A stretch of DNA of 42,073 bases from Deltaproteobacteria bacterium. Lineage in GTDB: Bacteria > Desulfobacterota > WTBG01 > CAIYCZ01 > CAIRTM01. The number at the start of each line of letters is the position of its first letter. Positions within the stretch are counted from its first letter, which is position 1. Under the pieces are notes generated by a model that was not told where the DNA came from, did no database searches, and worked only from the letters and a program-made list of their open reading frames with translations. Below, piece by piece: positions 1 through 8,448 of this stretch. The translations under genes were made by a program, and so were the position numbers. The stretch is taken from the NCBI GenBank assembly GCA_016875025.1, contig VGSH01000014.1, positions 1 to 42,073 on the forward strand, written 5' to 3'.

Positions 1-241
1 TGCCGTTCACCTCGCTGTTGATCACGACCGGCTGGGCCGACTTGAGACGGCCGTAGGCGCTGATCTCGGCCGCGACCCGCCCCGGCGCAACCGTTTCGGC
101 AGCCACCACGACCTGGCGCTGCTCGGGCTCTTTTTTGGGCGGCTCTTCCCGCAAAGACGACAGCAGGCTCATGAGTGCAAACCCGGCCGCCAGAATACCC
201 AGGCCCGCAAGCCCGACAATCAGTTTGTTTTTTTTCGGCAT
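1..241 (-). CDS. RND/ABC efflux periplasmic adaptor (HlyD/MFP family), N-terminal part only
   Basis: Partial gene read leftward off the window edge; about 80 residues are visible. A basic N-terminus (MPKKNK) is followed by one hydrophobic segment (about residues 7-27), then a charged Pro/Glu/Lys linker and a start of the first beta strands with a motif ending INSEVNG, which resembles the lipoyl/barrel-sandwich entry of membrane fusion proteins. Such adaptors link an inner-membrane pump to an outer-membrane channel. The ATG at 241 has a CGGAAAG ribosome site 8 nt upstream and lies inside the last codons of the TetR gene (22-nt overlap), so the two are co-transcribed. The TetR-adaptor order recalls E. 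coli cecR-ybhG. The family call is fairly safe; the pump type cannot be seen. Confidence 0.72.
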   Translation of the reverse strand, partial: MPKKNKLIVGLAGLGILAAGFALMSLLSSLREEPPKKEPEQRQVVVAAETVAPGRVAAEISAYGRLKSAQPVVINSEVNG

Positions 242-885
242 GGATTGGCTTTCCGCGCAATGCCCCGCAGGGCCTGCAGCGTAAAAAGAGTTATATGATC
301 CGCGATCGCGTCCACCGCTTTTTCATCAAACACCAGCCCCGGCTGCAGCTCCTGGGCCACGACCCGCGCGGAGCGGTAATACAGGCACTGACCGACAATG
401 CTGAAACAGCAGCGCCGGATGAGGGTCTCGTCGGCTGCCTTTTGCAACAGAGCACGGATAATGGCCGAGAGCTGCTCCTGGCGCGGACGGATTATTTCCT
501 TGACGATGATCTGAAGTGCGGAGGTGGGTTCCATCATTTCGCGCGCCATGATCTTGCCCTGCAGCGACGAGCTGCCGCGCAGCAGGATGGTGCGCATGAA
601 CTGCCGGATAAAGTCGGCAAGCTGCTCGGCCGGGGCGGCCGCGGTGTCGATCGGCAGCACGGCCGGTGCTTCGCCGGCTGCGCCGCAGGAATAGCGGCAC
701 ACCTCTTCGTAGAGGCCCTGCTTGCTGCCAAAGTAATAATTGACCGCGGCCACATTGACAGCGGCATGGCGGCAGATGTCGCGCACGGTCGTGTTTTTAA
801 AGCCCTGCTCGGCAAACACCTCAAAGGCGGCCTGCAGCAGCCGTTCGCGCACATTGCCGCCATCGTCGGGTTGCTCGCACTGCAT
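220..885 (-). CDS. TetR/AcrR family repressor, CecR-like (DUF1956 C-terminal domain)
   Basis: 221-residue repressor. Residues 12-60 form the TetR helix-turn-helix (VFAEQGFKNTTVRDIC, then VAAVNYYFGSKQGLYEEV). The C-terminal part, with PTSALQIIVKEIIRP and a long helical tail, matches the DUF1956/CecR type ligand domain rather than TetR or QacR. It probably represses its own promoter and the adaptor gene that overlaps its 3' end. Two tandem 12-bp dyads and a TTGACA -35 box lie just upstream. CecR of E. coli controls an ABC drug exporter through ybhG, so a drug- or stress-responsive exporter operon is a reasonable inference. The ligand is unknown. Confidence 0.85.
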   Translation of the reverse strand: MQCEQPDDGGNVRERLLQAAFEVFAEQGFKNTTVRDICRHAAVNVAAVNYYFGSKQGLYEEVCRYSCGAAGEAPAVLPIDTAAAPAEQLADFIRQFMRTILLRGSSSLQGKIMAREMMEPTSALQIIVKEIIRPRQEQLSAIIRALLQKAADETLIRRCCFSIVGQCLYYRSARVVAQELQPGLVFDEKAVDAIADHITLFTLQALRGIARKANPCRKKTN

Positions 886-922
886 GGTTCGTCAACTCAC
901 TTGCGACTGTAGAATAAATGCC

Positions 923-960
923 TTAAACATATGTTTAAAACATTTGTTTAAACTTGTCAA
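923..960 (-). promoter_or_regulatory. Autoregulated TetR promoter with tandem operators
   Basis: A perfect 16-bp palindrome (TTAAACATATGTTTAA, 923-938) is followed by a near-identical imperfect dyad (AAACATTTGTTT, 938-949). The two centres are 13 bp apart. On the minus strand a consensus -35 TTGACA (960-955) sits 17 bp from a weak -10 TAAACA (937-932), so both dyads fall across the -35/-10 spacer. This is the usual geometry of a TetR-family operator and points to autorepression. Confidence 0.7.
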
Positions 961-1063
961 GGCGCCACGTCTCCGGCCGCCACATCTCAGCCCTCGCGCA
1001 GGCGCGTCCATGATATGGCGGGCGCTATTTTGCCGTGTCGCGCGCCGGCTGAACGGGAATATC

Positions 1064-1092
1064 TGGACAAAGAACAGCGTCTACAGTATGGT
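1064..1092 (+). promoter_or_regulatory. Probable sigma70-type promoter of the MORN-repeat gene
   Basis: TGGACA (1064-1069), 17-bp spacer, TATGGT (1087-1092). Transcription would start about 40 nt before the ATG at 1140. Called from hexamer match and spacing only. Confidence 0.45.
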
Positions 1093-1139
1093 ATGGATCA
1101 TTGGCTGATGATATACAGTTTTTTTCTTGGAACCCTTCT

Positions 1140-1901
1140 ATGTTTGTACGATGCATCCCCGTTGTGTGCGCAGCCCTGCTACTGCTTGCGACTGCGCCTG
1201 CCCGGGCCGAAGTCAAAACGGAATACTACGGCAGCGGGGTGCCCAAAGTCGAAAAAACCCTTAAAAACGGCCAGCAGCACGGACCGACCCGCTGGTATTT
1301 CAAAAGCGGCACCCTGCAGCTTGAAGAGAACTACCTTGATGGCGTCCAGCAGGGCCCCTCGCGTGTCTATTACGAAAGCGGCAGGCTGAAAGCCGAACTC
1401 ACGTATAAAAACGGACTGCTGGATGGAGAGGGAAAAACCTGGCACGAAAACGGCCAGCTGATGGAATCCGTGCAGTACGTCGCCGGCCGCCAGCACGGTG
1501 AGAGCAAAGCCTGGGATGAAAAGGGCACCCTGCGCATTCATGCCAAGCTGGAAAACGACCGACTCCACGGGCTGTCGCAAGAATACAGCGAAACGGGAGC
1601 GCTGCTGGTGAAGCGCACATTCCGAGCGGGACTGGTAGACGGCCCGGTTACAGAATATTACGACAGCGGCAAACTCAAGTACGAACTTGTTTTTAAAAAC
1701 GGGATTCTTGACGGCCCCTGCCGCGAATATTATGAAGACGGAAAGCTGAAAGCGGAGCGCACCTACAAAAACGACCTGCTCGAAGGCCCGGCACGCGTAT
1801 ATTATCCCGACGGCTCCGTACAGTGGGAATTTCAGTATGCACAGGGTTCGCTGAAGAGCGAAAAGTATTTCAACGAGCAGGGCAAGCCGGTTATAAAGTA
1901 A
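1140..1901 (+). CDS. Secreted MORN-repeat (YwqK-family) protein
   Basis: 253 residues. The start at 1140 is chosen because it gives a clean Sec signal peptide (MFVRCIPVVCAALLLLA, cleavage after APARA, about residue 23); an upstream in-frame ATG at 1101 would spoil it. The mature part is almost entirely about nine repeats of 22-23 residues with the pattern YYxSGxLKxE...YKNGxxxGP, which is the MORN_2/YwqK repeat. MORN arrays form elongated beta sheets; some bacterial relatives are called YwqK antitoxins, others are surface or periplasmic scaffolds. No enzyme motif is visible. It is probably periplasmic, with unknown function. It is followed by an inverted GGAGTTCGGAG repeat that begins at the stop codon. 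Confidence 0.8.
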   Translation: MFVRCIPVVCAALLLLATAPARAEVKTEYYGSGVPKVEKTLKNGQQHGPTRWYFKSGTLQLEENYLDGVQQGPSRVYYESGRLKAELTYKNGLLDGEGKTWHENGQLMESVQYVAGRQHGESKAWDEKGTLRIHAKLENDRLHGLSQEYSETGALLVKRTFRAGLVDGPVTEYYDSGKLKYELVFKNGILDGPCREYYEDGKLKAERTYKNDLLEGPARVYYPDGSVQWEFQYAQGSLKSEKYFNEQGKPVIK

Positions 1902-1903
1902 GG

Positions 1904-2005
1904 AGTTCGGAGTTGGGAGTTCGGAGGTCGGAGGTCGGAGCATAAGCGGTTGGATTCATCAGCTTTGAAGGTTTTCTCCAAAATCCCAACCCCCAGCTCC
2001 GAACT
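1904..2005. repeat. Inverted GGAGTTCGGAG-type intergenic repeat
   Basis: Left arm 1904-1921 (AGTTCGGAGTTGGGAGTT) and right arm 1988-2005 pair at 16 of 18 positions. The loop holds further GGTCGGAG iterations. Related single copies occur at 19403-19437 and 37049-37080, also next to gene ends. This looks like a lineage-specific dispersed intergenic repeat. Confidence 0.6.
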
Positions 2006-2014
2006 TTTAACCCC

Positions 2015-2043
2015 TTGACTTTGCAGGCTCACAATAGTACAAC
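2015..2043 (+). promoter_or_regulatory. Probable promoter of ssb
   Basis: TTGACT (2015-2020), 17-bp spacer, TACAAC (2038-2043). This gives a leader of about 30 nt and a strong GGAGGG ribosome site before the ssb ATG. Confidence 0.5.
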
Positions 2044-2079
2044 CAGACATCTGTATCAACGCAACCACGGAGGGTATCC

Positions 2080-2529
2080 ATGTCAGTCAATAAAGTAATC
2101 CTGATCGGCAATCTCGGCAGAGACCCGGAGGTGCGCTACGCCGGCAGCGGCACTGCCGTATGCAACTTCAGTCTTGCCACGACACGGCAGTGGAAGGACA
2201 AGAATGGCGAACAGCAGAAGGAAACCGAATGGCATAAGGTCAGCGCGTTTGGTCGAACAGCTGAAGTCTGCGGAGAATATCTGAAAAAGGGCAGCCAGGT
2301 ATACATCGAAGGGCGGCTGCAGACCCGCAAGTGGCAGGACAAGGAAACCGGTGCAGACAAGTACAGTACCGAGATTGTCTGCGAGACCATGAAAATGCTC
2401 GGCAGCCGCGCCAGTGCAGAAGGCGGCTACGGGGCTCAGCGCGGTTCATCACAACAGTCATCACTTGACAGCGAAGGCCCGTACCAGCCCCTGCCCGGCG
2501 ACATTCCCGACAGCGATGTGCCGTTTTAA
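2080..2529 (+). CDS. ssb: Single-stranded DNA-binding protein
   Basis: 149 residues, close to the usual bacterial length. The N-terminal OB fold (about 1-105) opens with [20 protein letters not shown] and carries the conserved [22 protein letters not shown] and [11 protein letters not shown] segments. A flexible Gly/Ser/Gln linker leads to the acidic tip DSDVPF, the docking peptide for RecQ, PriA, exonuclease I and other partners. It coats single-stranded DNA during replication and repair. It has its own promoter and is followed by an intrinsic terminator, so it is probably monocistronic. Confidence 0.97.
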   Translation: MSVNKVILIGNLGRDPEVRYAGSGTAVCNFSLATTRQWKDKNGEQQKETEWHKVSAFGRTAEVCGEYLKKGSQVYIEGRLQTRKWQDKETGADKYSTEIVCETMKMLGSRASAEGGYGAQRGSSQQSSLDSEGPYQPLPGDIPDSDVPF

Positions 2530-2560
2530 GGCAGCAGCAGAACACAAAATGCGCATTTTT

Positions 2561-2595
2561 AAAAAGTGCCCCGCAATCCGCGGGGCATTTTTTTT
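2561..2595 (+). terminator. Rho-independent terminator of ssb
   Basis: An 8-bp GC-rich stem (TGCCCCGC / GCGGGGCA, 2567-2587, loop AATCC) is followed by eight T residues (2588-2595). It is preceded by an A run. Confidence 0.92.
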
Positions 2596-2599
2596 GGGG

Positions 2600-2637
2600 T
2601 GGACGAAGTGGACAATGTGGACACGATGGACGATGAA
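2600..2637. repeat. Nonamer tandem repeat GTGGACNNN
   Basis: About four units of GTGGAC plus three variable bases (last unit begins ATGGAC) sit directly after the ssb terminator. The sequence is not in an evident gene. Similar TGGAC-rich tracts are known in some PVC genomes, by recollection only. Confidence 0.5.
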
Positions 2638-2681
2638 CGCGCGGTCTGCAACAGGGCCCTGCCTGCTTCCCAATAAAATAC

Positions 2682-2710
2682 TTGCACACCCGCTGTTTCA
2701 ATCGTATACT
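2682..2710 (+). promoter_or_regulatory. Promoter of the uvrA-murJ operon
   Basis: TTGCAC (2682-2687), 17-bp spacer, TATACT (2705-2710). The predicted start near 2717 leaves a leader of about 140 nt before uvrA, in which no clear structure was recognised. Confidence 0.6.
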
Positions 2711-2859
2711 TTTCCGATTATCTCAACGCCTGTTTTCGCCCTGTAGCCTGGTTCCTGTTCCCGAGACTGTTCAAACGCACATCTGGCGACGGCTGCGCAC
2801 ACAATCAGCGGTTAACCATAGAATTTTTTGACAGGCTGCCGGGCGCAGCCGCGGATCAT

Positions 2860-5800
2860 ATGAGCGCATCGATACATATCAGGGGAGCCTGCCAGAACAA
2901 CCTCAAAAACCTCAATATCGATATTGCGCTCAATACAATTACGGTCATAACCGGCCTGAGCGGATCGGGCAAATCAAGCCTGGCCTTCGACACGCTCTAC
3001 GCCGAAGGCCAGCGCCGCTATATCGAAAGCTTTTCGACCTATGCCCGGCAGTTCATGGACCGGATGGACAAACCGGCCGTCGATGGCATCGACGGCATTC
3101 TGCCGGCAATTGCCGTTACGCAAAGCAACCCCATCAAGACGTCGCGCTCAACGCTCGGCACGCTCACCGAAATCAACGACTACCTGAAACTGCTGTTCCC
3201 CCGCATGGCTGTGCTGCACTGCGAGACCTGCGGCCGCGCGGTTGAACAGGATTCGGCCGCCTCCATTGCCGAACGGCTGCTGCGCGATTACCCGGACCAG
3301 CGCTGCATCGTGACCTTCCCATTCGCGGTTACCCCGGAGGCCCCGATAAGCCCCGAGGAAATCGAACGCGGGCTTAAGGGCCAGGCGTTCTACCGGGTCC
3401 TGCACGACAATGCAACCATCGAGCTGTCAGCAGACTTCATCGCCCGTCACGTTGCGTTCGATCTGGTTGCCGATCGCCTGAGCATCTGCCGGGAGCAGCG
3501 CTCGCGCCTGATTGACTCGCTTGAGTCGGCTCTGAAGTTCGGCAAGGGCCTGTGCAGCGTTTACGTGCCCGATACCGGCGCCGAAACGCTCAAATTCTCG
3601 ATCGCCCGGCACTGCCCGCATTGCGACACGCACTACCGCCCGGCGACAGCCGCGCTTTTTTCATTCAACAATCCGCTGGGCGCATGCCCTCAGTGCAACG
3701 GTTTCGGCAGGACGATCATCCTTGATGTCGACGCGGCCATACCCGATCAGGGGCGCTCGCTGCAGCATGACGCCATCAAACCCTGGTCGACGCCGGCCTA
3801 CCGCGAGGCCTACGCCGACCTGATGGCCTACTGCCGCAAAAAGAATATCCCGGCCACCGTACCGTTCCGCGAGCTGAGCAGCCGCCACAAGCGCGCCATC
3901 ATCGACGGCAACGGAGATTTTTACGGAGTGCGGGGCTTTTTCACGTGGCTTGAGACCAAAAGCTATAAAATGCATATCCGCGTCATGCTTTCCAAATACC
4001 GCGCCTATGCCCCCTGCCCTGCCTGCGGCGGAACGCGCTTCACGCCCGAAACCCTGCTGTACCGCCTGGCCGGCCGCACGATTGCCGACATTCATCGCAT
4101 GAGCATCGCTGAGGCCGCCGGCTTCTTCGCCGCCTGCGCGGACGCGGGCCCGGACGGCGATGAAACCGCAGCCCTGCTGCTCAGGGAGATACGGGGGCGA
4201 CTGGGCTATCTCAACAAGGTGGGCCTTGGATACCTGAGCCTTGACCGCCAGTCGCGCACGCTCTCCGGCGGGGAGGTCGCGCGCGCGAGCCTGACCTGCG
4301 CGCTGGGCTCATCGCTGGTCAATACGCTGTATGTGCTGGATGAGCCCAGCATCGGCCTGCATCCGCGCGACACGCACCTGCTGCTCGACGTGCTGCAGGC
4401 CCTGCGCGATCTGGGCAACACCGTCGTAATCGTGGAACATGACCCCGACATCATTGCCCGCGCCGACCGGGTGATCGACCTGGGCCCGCGCTCCGGTGAA
4501 AACGGCGGCCGCCTCCTGTACGCGGGCCCGCCCGAAGGCATTGTACACGCACCCGCATCCCTGACCGGCGACTATGCCGCCGGCCGGCGCGCCATTGCGC
4601 TGCCCGGGCGCCGCCGCAGCCCCGACAGCAGCACACGCCTGCGCATCCGGGGAGCCCGCTGCAACAACCTGCAGAACCTGAACCTTGACATTCCGCTGGG
4701 ACTGTTCGTCTGCATTACCGGCGTTTCCGGCTCAGGCAAATCAACCCTGCTCGAAGATGTCATTCATCAGGACCTGAGCGCGCCGGGTGAGCGGGTGCGC
4801 TGCTGCCGCCTTGAGGGCAGCGCCCCGCGCGGAGTGATATGCATGGATCAGGCCCCGATCGGCAGAACCCCGCGCTCCAACCCAGCGACCTACATCAAAA
4901 TATTCGACTCGATCCGCGCGCTGTTCGCGGCCGCGCCCCTGGCGGTCGAGCGCGGCTACACGGCTTCGACATTCTCGTTCAACGCCCGGGGGGGCCGCTG
5001 TGAAACCTGCCAGGGCGAGGGGTTTGAAAAAATCGAAATGCAGTTTCTGGCCGACACCTATGTCACGTGTTCGGCCTGCGGCGGCACCCGCTACGCGCCG
5101 CATGTGCTCGATGTCGCCTGTCAGGGCCGCAACATACACGAAGTCCTGCAGCTGACCGTCGCGCAGGCCCGCGCGTTTTTCGCGGGCACCCCGAAGATTG
5201 AATATCCGCTGCGCCTGCTGGACATGGTCGGCCTGGGCTATCTGCGGCTCGGGCAGCCGGCCACCACCCTGTCCGGCGGCGAGTCCCAGCGCCTGAAGCT
5301 GGCCGCGTTCATCCGGCAGGGTTCTGCCGAAAAAACCCTGTTTCTGTTCGACGAGCCCACCACCGGGCTGCACACCGAGGATATCTCCAATCTGCTCACA
5401 ACCTTTGACTATCTGATCAGCCAGGGCCATTCCATCATCGTGGTCGAGCATAACCCCGACCTGATTCAGCGCGCCGATTATATTATCGATCTCGGGCCCG
5501 AAGGCGGCTGCGACGGCGGCCGCATCATCGTTGCGGGCACCCCGGAGGAAGTCATGGCCTGCGCGGCCTCGCATACCGGCCGGTATCTTATAAAGGCCCG
5601 TGAGCGCCGGGTTCCGCACGCACAGTCACCGTCCGTGCCCGTACCGGCCCCGCCGGTAAATGCCATCGTCGTTGAAGGCGCGCGCGAGCACAACCTGCGC
5701 AACGTTTCGCTTGCGATACCGCGCGACCGCCTTGTCGTCATCAGCGGCCTGAGCGGGTCGGGCAAATCAACCCTGGCCTTCGACATCCTGTTTGCCGAGG

Positions 5801-8430
5801 GCCAGCGCCGCTTTCTGGAAACGCTCTCGCCGTATGCGCGCCAGTATGTGACCCAGCTCAAGCGGCCCGATGTCGATTCCGTGCGCGGCCTGCCGCCTGC
5901 GGTCGCCATCGATCAGCTGCTCTCACGCGGCGGCCGCAAATCAACGGTTGCGACCGCGACGGAAATCTATCACTATCTCCGGCTGCTGTTCGCCCGGCTG
6001 GGTGAGCTGCACTGCCCGGGTTGCGGACGGGGGCTTTCGTCCAGCTCCGCGCAGGACATTGCCGGCTGCCTCGAGCGCGATTATGCCACCATCCCTGTTA
6101 AGCTGCTCGCTCCTGTGGTGCGCGGCCGAAAGGGCCTTCATCACGATATCATCCAGAAGGCCCGCCAGGAAGGATTCGATGAAATCCGCATTGACGGTCA
6201 GATGGTGCTGCTGCGGAATATTTTCGCCGTCAAGCGCTATCACGAACATAAAATCGAGCTGGTAACCTGCGCCCTGACTCCTGCGACAACCGCAGCGCAG
6301 CGCCTGCTCATCGAGGTTGAACGCACCCTGGCCATCGGCCGCGGTGAAATGCTCATTGTCACGGCCGACCTGCAGGAGCACTTTTTCAGCACCCGCGCGT
6401 TCTGCCCCGCGTGCCGCCTGAGCGTTGCGCAGCCTGATCCGCGCCTGTTTTCATTTAACAGCCGCTCCGGGGCCTGTCCGGAATGCGACGGGTACGGATC
6501 CACCGGCAGCCTTGACCCCGGGTCAATGATCGCCGACCGCAGCCGCAGCATTGCCGCCGGCGCGCTGGCACCGCTTGAATCGGCCCTGCTGGGCCCTGCA
6601 GTGCGCGCCCGGCTGCTGCAGCGCATCGAGCAGGCCGGCATATGCGTTGATACGGCCTTTAACCAATTGAGCGCATCCGCGCAAAGGGCGCTGCTGCAGG
6701 GCGGCAAAAAATTCGCCGGACTTGCAGCCCTGCTCAGTGCGCCCGCGCTGCTGAAAAAAGCGGGCTGGCAGGAATACCTTGAACAGTTCCACGTTGAAAC
6801 CGCCTGCAGCTCCTGCAACGGCGCGCGCATCAATGCCCAGGCCCGCTCCGTGCGCATCAATGGAAAATCAATTCACGAGCTGACCGCCATGACAGCCCCG
6901 CAGCTCCTGGACTTCCTCACGGGCCTGGCATACACCGGCCGCAGCCTGCAGATCGCAAGGCCGATCATGCAGGAGCTGCTGCCCAAGCTCGAGCTCCTGC
7001 ACAAGGCCGGTCTCTCCTACCTGAGGCTTGACCGCGGGGCTGACACGCTCTCGGGCGGCGAGGCCCAGCGCATGCGCCTGAGCGCCCAGGTCGCCTCAAA
7101 TCTGCGCGGCGCGCTGTACGTGCTGGATGAACCGACCATCGGCCTGCACCCGCATGACACCCGGCGCATGCTGGCGATCATCCGCGAGCTGCAGGCGCGC
7201 GGCAACAGCGTCATCGTGGTCGAGCACGATGAAGACACCATCCGGGCGGCCGACCACATCATCGACCTGGGACCGGGCGGCGGACGCAGCGGCGGCACGG
7301 TTATCGCATGCGGAACCCTGCAGGAGATAATGGCCGATGTTGCTTCGCTGACCGGCGCGCACCTTGCCGGACGCATGCCCCCCGCTCATCAAACCGGAGC
7401 GCGCCCCCTGGCCGGATGCGAACGGCTGCAGGTGCGCGGCGCCCGGGCGCACAATCTCAAAAAAATCACCGTCGGCTTTCCGCTGGGGCGCTTGAGCGTC
7501 GTGACCGGCGTTTCCGGTTCGGGCAAAACCACCCTTGTGCGCGAGACCCTGTACAAGGCTCTGCAAAAGCATTTCGGCCGCTATCACGGGCCGGCAGGTT
7601 CGCATGCCGGCCTGCGTGTTCCCGCGAGCCTTAAAAAGGCGGTTGAGATCGACCAGAGTCCCATCGGCAAAACCCCGCGCTCGATTCCGGCAACCTACAT
7701 GGGCATCTACGACGCCGTGCGCGCCCTGTTCGCAAAACTGCCCGATGCGCGCGTGCGCGGCTATTCGCCGGGCCGCTTTTCCTTCAATCTCAACGGAGGG
7801 CGCTGCGAAGCCTGCGCCGGACAGGGCGAAATAAAAATCGCCATGAGCTTCATGCCCGACATGTACGTGGAATGCGACCGCTGTCGCGGCCGGAGGTTCA
7901 ATGAGGAGACCTGCCAGATATGCTACCGGGATAAAAACATCGCGCAGGTGCTCGGCATGACCATTGATGAAGCCCGTGTTTTTTTCAGCGACGTGCCGGC
8001 GATCGCACAACCCCTCGAGTTTCTGTGCGACATGGGACTGGGCTATCTCGGCCTGGGCCAGCCCAGCCCCACGCTTTCCGGCGGCGAAGCCCAGCGCATA
8101 AAAATTGCCGCCGCTCTCAGCAAACCGACGCAGGGAAAAACCCTGTATGTGCTCGATGAGCCCACCACCGGCCTGCACCCGGCCGATGTTATCAAGCTGA
8201 TGCGTCTTATTCAGCGCCTGGTCGATCTGGGCAACACGGTCATTATTATCGAACATAATCTTGAGGTTATGCGGCAGTCGGACTATATTATTGATCTGGG
8301 ATCCGGCGGCGGCGATGCAGGCGGCCGGGTGGTCGCCTGCGGATCACCGGAGAAAATCGCAGCAGCTGATCCCGGACAATCATGCACCGCTGTCTGCCTC
8401 AGGGAATATATCCTGCGGCACAGCAACTGA
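2860..8430 (+). CDS. uvrA: Double-length excinuclease ABC subunit UvrA
   Basis: 1856 residues, about twice the usual 940: two complete UvrA units in one chain. UvrA is the damage-sensing ATPase of nucleotide excision repair and loads UvrB. Four ATP sites are visible: Walker A at about 32 (GLSGSGKSS), 621 (GVSGSGKST), 963 (GLSGSGKST) and 1550 (GVSGSGKTT), with signature LSGGE at about 468, 804, 1397 and 1739. Each half has the paired CxxC zinc modules, for example CPHC...CPQC and CETC...CSAC in half one, CPAC...CPEC and CEAC...CDRC in half two. The first signature reads LSGGEVAR, lacking the usual Gln of GGEAQR; the other three keep Q. Head-to-tail fused UvrA is known in Chlamydiae and other PVC bacteria. 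It is followed by murJ 18 nt later. Confidence 0.96.
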   Translation: MSASIHIRGACQNNLKNLNIDIALNTITVITGLSGSGKSSLAFDTLYAEGQRRYIESFSTYARQFMDRMDKPAVDGIDGILPAIAVTQSNPIKTSRSTLGTLTEINDYLKLLFPRMAVLHCETCGRAVEQDSAASIAERLLRDYPDQRCIVTFPFAVTPEAPISPEEIERGLKGQAFYRVLHDNATIELSADFIARHVAFDLVADRLSICREQRSRLIDSLESALKFGKGLCSVYVPDTGAETLKFSIARHCPHCDTHYRPATAALFSFNNPLGACPQCNGFGRTIILDVDAAIPDQGRSLQHDAIKPWSTPAYREAYADLMAYCRKKNIPATVPFRELSSRHKRAIIDGNGDFYGVRGFFTWLETKSYKMHIRVMLSKYRAYAPCPACGGTRFTPETLLYRLAGRTIADIHRMSIAEAAGFFAACADAGPDGDETAALLLREIRGRLGYLNKVGLGYLSLDRQSRTLSGGEVARASLTCALGSSLVNTLYVLDEPSIGLHPRDTHLLLDVLQALRDLGNTVVIVEHDPDIIARADRVIDLGPRSGENGGRLLYAGPPEGIVHAPASLTGDYAAGRRAIALPGRRRSPDSSTRLRIRGARCNNLQNLNLDIPLGLFVCITGVSGSGKSTLLEDVIHQDLSAPGERVRCCRLEGSAPRGVICMDQAPIGRTPRSNPATYIKIFDSIRALFAAAPLAVERGYTASTFSFNARGGRCETCQGEGFEKIEMQFLADTYVTCSACGGTRYAPHVLDVACQGRNIHEVLQLTVAQARAFFAGTPKIEYPLRLLDMVGLGYLRLGQPATTLSGGESQRLKLAAFIRQGSAEKTLFLFDEPTTGLHTEDISNLLTTFDYLISQGHSIIVVEHNPDLIQRADYIIDLGPEGGCDGGRIIVAGTPEEVMACAASHTGRYLIKARERRVPHAQSPSVPVPAPPVNAIVVEGAREHNLRNVSLAIPRDRLVVISGLSGSGKSTLAFDILFAEGQRRFLETLSPYARQYVTQLKRPDVDSVRGLPPAVAIDQLLSRGGRKSTVATATEIYHYLRLLFARLGELHCPGCGRGLSSSSAQDIAGCLERDYATIPVKLLAPVVRGRKGLHHDIIQKARQEGFDEIRIDGQMVLLRNIFAVKRYHEHKIELVTCALTPATTAAQRLLIEVERTLAIGRGEMLIVTADLQEHFFSTRAFCPACRLSVAQPDPRLFSFNSRSGACPECDGYGSTGSLDPGSMIADRSRSIAAGALAPLESALLGPAVRARLLQRIEQAGICVDTAFNQLSASAQRALLQGGKKFAGLAALLSAPALLKKAGWQEYLEQFHVETACSSCNGARINAQARSVRINGKSIHELTAMTAPQLLDFLTGLAYTGRSLQIARPIMQELLPKLELLHKAGLSYLRLDRGADTLSGGEAQRMRLSAQVASNLRGALYVLDEPTIGLHPHDTRRMLAIIRELQARGNSVIVVEHDEDTIRAADHIIDLGPGGGRSGGTVIACGTLQEIMADVASLTGAHLAGRMPPAHQTGARPLAGCERLQVRGARAHNLKKITVGFPLGRLSVVTGVSGSGKTTLVRETLYKALQKHFGRYHGPAGSHAGLRVPASLKKAVEIDQSPIGKTPRSIPATYMGIYDAVRALFAKLPDARVRGYSPGRFSFNLNGGRCEACAGQGEIKIAMSFMPDMYVECDRCRGRRFNEETCQICYRDKNIAQVLGMTIDEARVFFSDVPAIAQPLEFLCDMGLGYLGLGQPSPTLSGGEAQRIKIAAALSKPTQGKTLYVLDEPTTGLHPADVIKLMRLIQRLVDLGNTVIIIEHNLEVMRQSDYIIDLGSGGGDAGGRVVACGSPEKIAAADPGQSCTAVCLREYILRHSN

Positions 8431-8448
8431 CCACACAATCATTGTGCA

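Noticed and set aside
2827-2855. TTGACA close to the uvrA start
   Set aside because: No -10 hexamer at a suitable distance; the TTGCAC-N17-TATACT pair at 2682-2710 is far better.
3148-8256. Many long open frames on the opposite strand of uvrA
   Set aside because: They mirror the GC-rich codon pattern of uvrA, show no family motifs and overlap a clear conserved gene.
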